Positions 57,265 through 64,000 of a stretch of DNA of 64,000 nucleotides are shown here, in pieces. The position numbers and the translations under genes are program-made. Source of the stretch: Ruegeria sp. Alg231-54 (GTDB lineage: Bacteria > Pseudomonadota > Alphaproteobacteria > Rhodobacterales > Rhodobacteraceae); contig NZ_FREZ01000001.1 in assembly GCF_900143525.1 (NCBI RefSeq), forward strand, positions 496,001 through 560,000. The letters are read 5' to 3'. Numbering within the stretch: the stretch's first letter is position 1; each line of letters starts with the position of its first letter. A model generated the notes under the pieces. It was not told the origin of the DNA. It worked only from the letters and a program-made list of their open reading frames with translations, and did not search any database.

Positions 57265-57341
57265 TTCAGACACACCAATGTCGCATCTGAGGATATTACT
57301 GAGCAGGAAAATAGTGAATTCTGGCAAAAAAGGTCCGATTC

Positions 57342-58592
57342 ATGCGATATTCAGGCTTTCGAGTCATCAAAGAGGCGCTTACCGGCCACAAAGGGTGGAA
57401 ACCGGTCTGGCGTGACCCCGAACCCAAAGCTCATTACGACATTGTCGTCATAGGCGGTGGTGGTCATGGGCTGGCAACCGCCCATTATCTGTCCAAGGTC
57501 TACGGTCATCGAAATGTCGCAGTTGTCGAAAAGGGCTGGATCGGCGGAGGCAATGTCGGGCGGAACACGACGATCGTTCGCTCGAACTATATGCTGGACG
57601 GGAATGAGCCGTTCTATGAATTCTCGATGAAACTGTGGGAAGGGCTTGAACAAGACCTGAACTACAACGCCATGATGAGCCAGCGCGGAATACTCAACCT
57701 GTTCCACACGGATGGTCAGCGCGACGCTTATACGCGGCGCGGCAATGCGATGATCCTGCACGGTGCAGATGCCGAATTGCTGGATGCCGATCAGGTACGC
57801 AAAGAACACCCCTATCTGAATTTCGACGACGCGCGTTTCCCGATCAAAGGCGGTCTGGCCCAGCGGCGGGGCGGCACCGCGCGCCATGATGCGGTGGCCT
57901 GGGGCTTTGCCCGGTCCGCGGACAGCCACGGTGTCGACATCATCCAGAATTGCGAAGTCACTGGTCTGCGTATCGAGAACGGCAAATGCCTGGGCGTCGA
58001 AACCTCAAAGGGCTTTATCGGGGCTAACAAGGTCGGCTGCGCTGTTGCCGGTAACTCGGGCCGGGTGATGAACATGGCGGGCATGCGCCTACCGATCGAA
58101 AGCCACGTGTTGCAGGCCTTTGTGTCCGAGGGCCTGAAGCCGGTTCTGCCCAGCGTCATCACCTATGGGGCCGGACATTTCTATGTCAGCCAGTCCGACA
58201 AAGGCGGGCTGGTCTTTGGCGGTGATATCGACGGCTATAACACCTACGCCCAACGTGGAAATCTACCCGTGGTCGAGGATGTCTGCGAGGGCGGCGTCTC
58301 GTTGATGCCGATGATCGGCCGCTCACGTCTGCTGCGTATGTGGGGCGGTGTTATGGACATGTCGATGGATGGCTCACCCATCATCGACCGCACACCCGTC
58401 GAGGGTCTCTATTTCAATGGTGGCTGGTGCTATGGCGGGTTCAAGGCGACCCCGGCGTCCGGTTACTGTTTTGCGCATCTGTTGGCGCAGGACGAACCGC
58501 ACTCTACCGCCACGGCCTATCGCTTCGACCGGTTCCGCACGGGCCGGATGATCGACGAAAAAGGCGTGGGCAACCAGCCCAACCTGCATTGA
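57342..58592 (+). CDS. soxB: Sarcosine oxidase-type beta subunit
   Basis: This 416-residue flavoprotein has the dinucleotide fold HYDIVVIGGGGHGLATAHYLSK near residue 31 and the FMN-linking histidine at His182 (GGTARHDAVAW). It oxidises the N-methyl group of sarcosine or a related amine to a methylene that is passed to tetrahydrofolate in the alpha subunit. Length and motifs match SoxB. First gene of soxBDAG. The substrate might differ from sarcosine because subunit delta is unusual. Confidence 0.93.
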   Translation: MRYSGFRVIKEALTGHKGWKPVWRDPEPKAHYDIVVIGGGGHGLATAHYLSKVYGHRNVAVVEKGWIGGGNVGRNTTIVRSNYMLDGNEPFYEFSMKLWEGLEQDLNYNAMMSQRGILNLFHTDGQRDAYTRRGNAMILHGADAELLDADQVRKEHPYLNFDDARFPIKGGLAQRRGGTARHDAVAWGFARSADSHGVDIIQNCEVTGLRIENGKCLGVETSKGFIGANKVGCAVAGNSGRVMNMAGMRLPIESHVLQAFVSEGLKPVLPSVITYGAGHFYVSQSDKGGLVFGGDIDGYNTYAQRGNLPVVEDVCEGGVSLMPMIGRSRLLRMWGGVMDMSMDGSPIIDRTPVEGLYFNGGWCYGGFKATPASGYCFAHLLAQDEPHSTATAYRFDRFRTGRMIDEKGVGNQPNLH

Positions 58593-58605
58593 GGGGAGCA
58601 CAACA

Positions 58606-58893
58606 ATGATTATCAACCATCCCCTTCTGGGCCCGCGCGACGCATCTGAGTTCACCTATCTGGGTGACGCGTCACTGATCAACCGCCCGGACTGGCAGGC
58701 CGAAGACGCGGCGGAAGCGTTCTATGAATACGGGTATCTGCGCGACAATCCCGCAGGCGAGCATCAAGAACTGTGGTATCATGAGGCTGGCGACCGGTCG
58801 TGGCTGGTCGTGACCCGCGACACCACCACTCATGAGATTTCCAAGGTAGAACTGGCCCGCGATGTGGCCCGCGCGCGGGGGCGATCCAAATGA
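58606..58893 (+). CDS. soxD: Sarcosine oxidase-type delta subunit lacking the zinc cysteines
   Basis: This 95-residue subunit has the SoxD fold pattern (GPRDASEFTY, YLRDNPAGEHQELWYHEAGDRSWLVVTRDTTTHEI). Structural SoxD binds zinc through Cys6, Cys9, His59 and Cys63. Here the first pair is replaced by His5 and Leu8, His59 is kept, and position 63 is aspartate. The classical site is therefore lost or altered. It begins 13 bases after soxB with GAGGGGAG and overlaps soxA by 4 bases. Confidence 0.9.
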   Translation: MIINHPLLGPRDASEFTYLGDASLINRPDWQAEDAAEAFYEYGYLRDNPAGEHQELWYHEAGDRSWLVVTRDTTTHEISKVELARDVARARGRSK

Positions 58894-61835
58894 CGCAATC
58901 CAACAGGCTGAGCGGTGGCCAGATCGACCGCAACACCACAGTGAACTTCCAGTTCGACAACCACAACTATACCGCCCATCCCGGCGATACGCTGGGTTCG
59001 GCTTTGCTGGCCAATGACGTGCGGTTGATCGGACGCTCGTTCAAGTATCACCGCCCGCGCGGCCTGCTGACCGCCGGATCCGAGGAGCCCAACGGCATTG
59101 TCGAGCTGCGCTCTGGCAACCGGCAGGAACCCAACACACGTGCCACCACGACGGAGATGTTTGACGGGCTTGAGGCGCAATCGCAGAACCGTTGGCCCAG
59201 CCTGAAGTTCGATGCGCTTGGCGTAAACGATCTGTTCTCGAATTTCCTGTCCGCCGGGTTTTACTACAAGACCTTCATGTGGCCGGCAGCTTTTTGGGAA
59301 AAAGTCTATGAGCCGATCATCCGTCGCGCTGCCGGCCTTGGCTCATTGTCGATGGAGGCTGATCCCGACGAATATGACAAGGGGTTCCGCCATTGCGATC
59401 TGCTGATCATCGGCGCGGGTCCATCGGGCTTGATGGCAGCCCTGACCGCAGGACGCGCGGGTGCGGACGTTATTCTGGCTGATGAGGATTTTCGGTTCGG
59501 CGGACGTCTCAACAGCGAGACATTCTCGGTTGGCGATCAAAGCAGCAGCGATTGGGCCGAGCAGGCCGTCGCGGAACTGTCATCAATGCCCAACGTCCGG
59601 CTGATGGCCAGAACCACTGTTATCGGCGCCTTCGACCACGGCATCTACGGCGCTGTAGAACGCACCGGAGATCACGTGGCCACCCTGCCCGCAGGTAAAC
59701 CGCGCCAGATCTTATGGCGCATTTACACCAAGAAGGCATTGCTGTGTGCGGGGTCGACTGAACGCCCCATCGCGTTCGAAAACAACGACCGCCCTGGCAT
59801 CATGATGGCCAGCGCCTTGCGAACCTATGCCAATCGGTTCGCGGCCACGGCCTCTCAGCGCGTGGCGATCTTTACCAACAACGACGACGGTCACCGCACC
59901 GCTGCCGATCTGCATGCCAAGGGCGTTCACGTTTGCGCCGTCATTGATGTGCGCGAGGATGCTCCGGTCAACTACGATTACGAAGTCCTGAGCGGCGCAC
60001 AGGTTGTGAATACCAAGGGACGCCTTGGTCTGACCTTTGTCGAAGTTGCCCTGCCCGACGGTTCAACCCGCACGCTGGAATGCGGCGCGCTGGGCGTTTC
60101 GGGTGGTTGGAACCCGAATGTCCACCTAACCTGCCATCAGCGCGGGCGTCCGGTCTGGAACGACGATCTGGCCGCCTTTGTGCCCGGTCCAAATCTGCCC
60201 GTCGGATTGACTGTCGCGGGCGCAGCGAACGGAGTGATGTCTACGCAAGGTGCATTGCAATCCGGTGCTGAGGCTGCCGCAGCAGCGCTGGAGCTGAGCG
60301 TTGCTCAGCCCGTCTTGCCCGAGGCCGAGGATGCTCCGATCGCGCAGAAACCGTTCTGGTATGTCGAAGGCTGCAAACGCGCTTGGCTGGACCAGCAAAA
60401 TGACGTGACCGTCAAGGACGTCAAACTCAGCTATCAGGAAGGGTTCCGGTCAGTTGAACACCTGAAACGCTATACCACGCTTGGCATGGCGACTGATCAG
60501 GGCAAGACCTCGAACATCAGCGCATTGGCTATCATGGCCGAGGTGGCCGGAAAATCGATCCCTGAAACAGGGACAACCATTTTCCGCCCGCCTTACACGC
60601 CTGTTCCGATCAGCACTTTCGCCGGTCGGATGAAGGGACAAGAATTCCACCCCACGCGCCTGACGCCCTCGCATTATTGGGCCAAGGAGAGGGACGCAGT
60701 GTTTGTCGAGGTTGGCAACTGGCTGCGCGCGCAGTGGTTCCCCCTGCCGGGTGAGACTCATTGGCGTGAATCAGTGGACCGCGAAGTGCGCCAGACCCGC
60801 GCCTCCGTCGGGGTGTGCGACTGTACGACACTAGGAAAAATCGACGTGCAGGGCGCGGACGCGGCTGATTTCCTGAACCGCGTCTACGCGAACGGTTTCG
60901 CCAAGCTTCCCGTGGGTAAAACCCGCTATGGCCTGATGCTTCGCGAAGACGGCATGGTGATGGATGATGGCACAGCCGCGCGTCTGGCCGAGGATCATTT
61001 TGTCGTCACAACGACCACGGCCAACGCGGTAAATGTCTATCGTCACATGGAATTTGTGCGGCAGTGCTTGTTCCCGGATATGGATGTGCAGCTAATCTCG
61101 ACCACGGAATCCTGGGCGCAATATGCTGTCGCTGGTCCCAATTCGCGCAAGCTGTTGCAAAAGATCGTCGACCCTGAATTCGACATTTCAAACCACGCGT
61201 TCCCTTTCATGGGCTGTGGCAACATTACGGTCTGCGGCGGGTTGCGCGCGCGGCTGTTCCGGATCTCGTTCTCGGGAGAGTTGGCGTTTGAAATCGCGGT
61301 GCCCTCACGCCATGGCGACGCCCTGATGCGGCGCTTGATGGCAGAGGGTGAGGAATTTGACGTAGTCCCCTATGGCACCGAAGCGCTGGGCGTCATGCGG
61401 ATCGAAAAGGGCCACGCGGCCGGCAACGAACTGAATGGCACCACAACGGCATTGAATCTTGGATTGGGCAAGATGGTGTCGAAAAAGAAAGACAGCATCG
61501 GATCGACCCTGTCCGAACGAGAGGCCTTGGTAGAACCCGATGTCCTGCGGTTGGTCGGGATCAAACCGGTATCGCCCGAAGAAAAAGTCACCGCTGGTGG
61601 CCATTTGATGAACACGACCGGCCCGGTGGATGCCGCGCACGATCAGGGCTATGTCACTTCGGCTGCCTATTCCCCCATTCTGAACAGCAATATCGGGCTG
61701 GGTCTTTTGAAGGACGGCGCAAACCGGATGGGCGAGAAAATGCGCCTTGTGTCCCCATTGACCGATCTGACCGTCGAAGTCGAAATCGTATCGGCCCATT
61801 TCGTTGACCCCGAAGGAGAGCGTCTGCGTGCATGA
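58890..61835 (+). CDS. soxA: Sarcosine oxidase-type alpha subunit
   Basis: This 981-residue protein contains an N-terminal ferredoxin-like domain (DNHNYTAHPGDTLGSALLAN), then an NAD-binding fold (CDLLIIGAGPSGLMAALTAGRAGADVIL near residue 170). The C-terminal GcvT-type tetrahydrofolate-binding domain (about 600-970) is also visible (ANGFAKLPVGKTRYGLMLREDGMVMDDG, RIEKGHAAGNELNGTTTALNLG). It takes the C1 unit from beta-subunit oxidation to methylene-tetrahydrofolate. Complete length. Confidence 0.93.
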   Translation: MTQSNRLSGGQIDRNTTVNFQFDNHNYTAHPGDTLGSALLANDVRLIGRSFKYHRPRGLLTAGSEEPNGIVELRSGNRQEPNTRATTTEMFDGLEAQSQNRWPSLKFDALGVNDLFSNFLSAGFYYKTFMWPAAFWEKVYEPIIRRAAGLGSLSMEADPDEYDKGFRHCDLLIIGAGPSGLMAALTAGRAGADVILADEDFRFGGRLNSETFSVGDQSSSDWAEQAVAELSSMPNVRLMARTTVIGAFDHGIYGAVERTGDHVATLPAGKPRQILWRIYTKKALLCAGSTERPIAFENNDRPGIMMASALRTYANRFAATASQRVAIFTNNDDGHRTAADLHAKGVHVCAVIDVREDAPVNYDYEVLSGAQVVNTKGRLGLTFVEVALPDGSTRTLECGALGVSGGWNPNVHLTCHQRGRPVWNDDLAAFVPGPNLPVGLTVAGAANGVMSTQGALQSGAEAAAAALELSVAQPVLPEAEDAPIAQKPFWYVEGCKRAWLDQQNDVTVKDVKLSYQEGFRSVEHLKRYTTLGMATDQGKTSNISALAIMAEVAGKSIPETGTTIFRPPYTPVPISTFAGRMKGQEFHPTRLTPSHYWAKERDAVFVEVGNWLRAQWFPLPGETHWRESVDREVRQTRASVGVCDCTTLGKIDVQGADAADFLNRVYANGFAKLPVGKTRYGLMLREDGMVMDDGTAARLAEDHFVVTTTTANAVNVYRHMEFVRQCLFPDMDVQLISTTESWAQYAVAGPNSRKLLQKIVDPEFDISNHAFPFMGCGNITVCGGLRARLFRISFSGELAFEIAVPSRHGDALMRRLMAEGEEFDVVPYGTEALGVMRIEKGHAAGNELNGTTTALNLGLGKMVSKKKDSIGSTLSEREALVEPDVLRLVGIKPVSPEEKVTAGGHLMNTTGPVDAAHDQGYVTSAAYSPILNSNIGLGLLKDGANRMGEKMRLVSPLTDLTVEVEIVSAHFVDPEGERLRA

Positions 61836-62388
61836 TTTAATTGCAATAACCGCATTGGGCGGGTCCGAGCCGCAGGTCGACACTGTTGGCGGGATTACGT
61901 GCCGGGAAGTTCCGGGCGTCGCGCTGGCATCCGTCGCCGCGCGGATGGGACAGGAAACCAAAGCCAGCAAAGCCCTGGCGAAACTGATCGGTGCCCCTGC
62001 ACCTGGTATCGGCCAATATGCCGGTGACACTGTCACTGCCTTTTGGGCCGGTCCGGATCAGTGGATGATCGAGGCGCCTTTTGACACGCACGAAGAGCTT
62101 GCTGATCAGGTGAAGTCCGCTTTGGGCGGTACCGCGTCGGTGACAGAACAGACCGACGGGTGGACACGGTTCGACCTGAACGGTGATCAGATTCCGGCTG
62201 TGTTGGAACTGTTATCTATGCTGGACCTGCGCAATATCGATGCGGGCAGCGTCGCCCGTTGCTCAATTCACCACATTGGCTGCTTTGTTCTCTGTCGGTC
62301 AGATGAAGCGTTCAGCATTTATGGCCCCCGCTCATCCGCCGGGTCGTTGCATCATGCCATCGTCACTGCAATGCGGTCGGCGTTGTAA
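61828..62388 (+). CDS. soxG: Sarcosine oxidase-type gamma subunit, GTG start
   Basis: This 186-residue GcvT-like subunit gamma overlaps the end of soxA by 8 bases. GTG 61828 has GAAGGAGAG eight bases upstream; the preceding TTG at 61804 lies inside soxA and has no site. Family features are TVTAFWAGPDQWMIEAPF, TEQTDGWTRFDLNG and CSIHHIGCFVLCRSDEAFSIYGPRSSAGSLHHAI. Completes the soxBDAG set. Confidence 0.9.
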   Translation: MHDLIAITALGGSEPQVDTVGGITCREVPGVALASVAARMGQETKASKALAKLIGAPAPGIGQYAGDTVTAFWAGPDQWMIEAPFDTHEELADQVKSALGGTASVTEQTDGWTRFDLNGDQIPAVLELLSMLDLRNIDAGSVARCSIHHIGCFVLCRSDEAFSIYGPRSSAGSLHHAIVTAMRSAL

Positions 62389-62395
62389 GGCAACG

Positions 62396-63400
62396 TCAGA
62401 CTGACGGCAGCGGCGCGTTACCTTCGACACGGAAGCGGTTGATTCTGCGACGGTCTTCGCTGGGGCTTAGCCCAAAGGCCGACCGATAATGCGTAACAAG
62501 CGGCGCCACTGATCCATACCCGATTGCAGCCGCGATATCTGCGATCGGGTCCTTGGTATAGACCACCATCTGCCGCGCCGCCTTCATGCGCATGGCGCGA
62601 TAATAGTGGCTGGGGCTTTGGCCTGTCGCCTGCTTAAAGGCGCGTTCCACCTGGCGTGGCGTGACCCCGATTTGCTGTGCGGCCTCTGCGATGGAAATCG
62701 GATCGCTCATATGACCGGCGAACAGGTCGACGCAGCGCGACACCAACGGCGGAAGGCTGTCGCCAGTTTCCGGCGCAGTCGTGGTGGGAACCTGTTGCCG
62801 CACACCTGCCCCGCGCATCATCGGATGTTGAAACCAGCAGGCGACCTCATGCGCGACGTCGCCGCCCAGCCGATCCTCGATCAGATGCAGGGCCAGATCG
62901 AACCCGGCAGCAGCACCGGCTGCGGTGTAGCGCGTGGCCGTTTTCACGATCACCTCGCTACGCGAGTCGACTTCGGGAAACTCAGCCAGAAATGCGGCCT
63001 CATAGCACCAATGGACGGAAACAGGTTGCCCCCCCATCACCCCGGACCGGACCAATGGGAAAACCCCACCGCTAATCCCGCCCAAAACGGTGCCATGCCG
63101 TCCGAGACTCCGTAGAGCACCGTTGCCAACGGTTGTATTGTCAAAGCCGGACGTTGGGCTACTGAGAAGGAATAAAATGTCGATATCCTTGCAGTCGGCC
63201 AGAGACTTCTCGGCCTCGAACCGTACACCTGCGCTGGATTTTACTTTCTGTTGGCGCTCGGACAGCAGCGACCAGCAAAACGCCTCTTGTCCGGCGATTT
63301 CATTGGCCGCCCGCAACGGCTCGATCACCGAAGTCAGGCAGGCCATGGGAAAGCCGTCAAACAGCAAAAAGCCGATTTTGATTCTGTCTTCATTGCGCAT
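62396..63400 (-). CDS. GlxA family AraC-type regulator (DJ-1/PfpI + HTH)
   Basis: This 334-residue regulator has an N-terminal DJ-1/PfpI-like domain (KIGFLLFDGFPMACLTSVIEPLRAANEI, residues about 8-180) and a C-terminal AraC helix-turn-helix (SIAEAAQQIGVTPRQVERAFKQATGQSPSHYYRAMRMKAAR, about 235-325). Proteins of this type (GbdR, SouR) respond to betaine, dimethylglycine or sarcosine. It converges with soxG (7 bases apart) and is the likely local regulator, by context. Confidence 0.89.
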   Translation of the reverse strand: MRNEDRIKIGFLLFDGFPMACLTSVIEPLRAANEIAGQEAFCWSLLSERQQKVKSSAGVRFEAEKSLADCKDIDILFLLSSPTSGFDNTTVGNGALRSLGRHGTVLGGISGGVFPLVRSGVMGGQPVSVHWCYEAAFLAEFPEVDSRSEVIVKTATRYTAAGAAAGFDLALHLIEDRLGGDVAHEVACWFQHPMMRGAGVRQQVPTTTAPETGDSLPPLVSRCVDLFAGHMSDPISIAEAAQQIGVTPRQVERAFKQATGQSPSHYYRAMRMKAARQMVVYTKDPIADIAAAIGYGSVAPLVTHYRSAFGLSPSEDRRRINRFRVEGNAPLPSV

Positions 63401-63443
63401 AAGGCTGTTCTAGCAAGATTTCCACAACTGCCATATGCGAAGT

Positions 63444-63698
63444 TCATGCCCACCGGATCAAGCCGATGATCGCCGAGGCCGCATAAAACCCCTGCAACAA
63501 CAGGAACGTCCAGCGGCGATCAATCACGGCCCAGGCCGCAAACAGGCCCGAGGACAGTAACAACAGGGCAAACCCGAACAGCTCGGCCCCTGTATTAGAC
63601 GCGATCAACAAGGCATAGGCCATGGCCAGAACCGATCCAGTGATTTCGAATACCGTCGTCAGACCGCGCCGGTCACGGGTTTTGATTTGATCCGTCAT
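63444..63698 (-). CDS. Small membrane protein of unknown function
   Basis: This 84-residue protein has about three hydrophobic segments (VFEITGSVLAMAYALLIA, LFGFALLLLSSGLFAAWAVI, TFLLLQGFYAASAIIGLI). I do not recognise a characterised family. It starts 4 bases after the stop of the upstream partial gene, with AAAGGG as binding site, so the two probably form an operon. Confidence 0.72.
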   Translation of the reverse strand: MTDQIKTRDRRGLTTVFEITGSVLAMAYALLIASNTGAELFGFALLLLSSGLFAAWAVIDRRWTFLLLQGFYAASAIIGLIRWA

Positions 63699-63701
63699 AG
63701 C

Positions 63702-64000
63702 TCAGCCCTTTCGCTTCAGGAGATTGATCAGCGGCGTGGGTGTCTGTTTGGGCTGATCTTTAATCGGGAATTGACCGCAGTTTTCCGGCAACTTGTGAAC
63801 GACGGGAACCTGATCGGTGACCGACCTTTCAAGCACCGGACCCCAAGGTCGTTTAGACAGTCCAAAGCCTGCCAGATCGAACAGGTATTTCCTGTTGCCC
63901 TTCGACACCGGCCTCGGAAGCACGTCGCGCCTGCTGTAAGATAATGTGCCGCGAGTAAGAACCGCCGGATAGCCCACACCATGGATTCCGGGGGCCATCC
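63702..64000 (-). CDS. 3' end of an unidentified gene (5' part outside window)
   Basis: The frame stays open to the window edge; an in-frame ATG at 63998 may or may not be the true start. The visible residues end in TPLINLLKRKG, contain SYSRRDVLPRPVSKGNRKYLF and have no hydrophobic segment. I cannot assign a family. Direct coupling to the small membrane protein gene supports it being a real gene. Confidence 0.5.
   Translation of the reverse strand, partial: MAPGIHGVGYPAVLTRGTLSYSRRDVLPRPVSKGNRKYLFDLAGFGLSKRPWGPVLERSVTDQVPVVHKLPENCGQFPIKDQPKQTPTPLINLLKRKG

Overview
The window looks like a chromosomal segment of a marine-type alphaproteobacterium of the Rhodobacterales (Roseobacter group). Indicators are the order sulfite reductase / cysH / DUF934 / ferredoxin-NADP reductase, the DUF6456-DUF6477 pair, the coxSLM-type molybdenum hydroxylase set, an MttB-family gene without pyrrolysine, and several multi-subunit sarcosine-oxidase-type genes. 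Genes are dense on both strands. No gene-free stretch exceeds 300 bases. I saw no tRNA, rRNA, CRISPR array, phage or insertion sequence.

Layout. 1-2.9 kb: end of an assimilatory sulfate reduction operon plus its reductase partner. 3.0-3.6 kb: infC, with a probable ATA start. 3.6-6.8 kb: class III aminotransferase and BKACE (DUF849) operon, divergent from an RpiR-type regulator. 6.8-15.6 kb: a form II CO-dehydrogenase-like molybdenum hydroxylase (coxM, L, S), with an XdhC-type chaperone, a molybdopterin-binding protein and coxE/coxD, interrupted by one small secreted-protein gene. 15.8-21.3 kb: housekeeping (pyrC, hpt, lipA, COQ10-like) with an MmgE/PrpD protein and an M20 amidohydrolase. 21.6-24.8 kb: peroxiredoxin, oxyR, a DUF6456 gene broken by one in-frame stop, and DUF6477. 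24.8-38.7 kb: mixed single genes (MttB-like, guaA, transporters, FadL-like porin, metA, ppk2, TetR, truncated hemoglobin with adenylate cyclase, a family 25 glycosyltransferase).

38.8-63.4 kb is the most interesting part. It is a nearly continuous catabolic region for guanidino, N-methyl and cyclic nitrogen compounds. A ureohydrolase gene converges on an operon encoding a spermidine/putrescine-type ABC importer and a creatinase whose catalytic residues are all present. Next is a divergent pair of small operons: an M24 peptidase with an EutA-like racemase-family protein, facing an ectoine-hydrolase-like M24 protein with an ArgE-like deacetylase. Then comes a LysR-linked operon with a Rut-like set (luciferase-like monooxygenase, flavin reductase fused to a Nudix-like remnant, alpha/beta hydrolase) plus DUF1185, aldehyde dehydrogenase and DUF1989. 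Last is a soxBDAG-type oxidase operon with an unusual delta subunit, facing a GlxA-type regulator. Creatinase would produce sarcosine and urea, and a sarcosine-oxidase-type complex is encoded 16 kb away, so one coherent pathway is possible. That link is inference. Three pita-bread-fold (M24) enzymes lie in 10 kb, and the potC-creatinase gap encodes two strong tandem hairpins.
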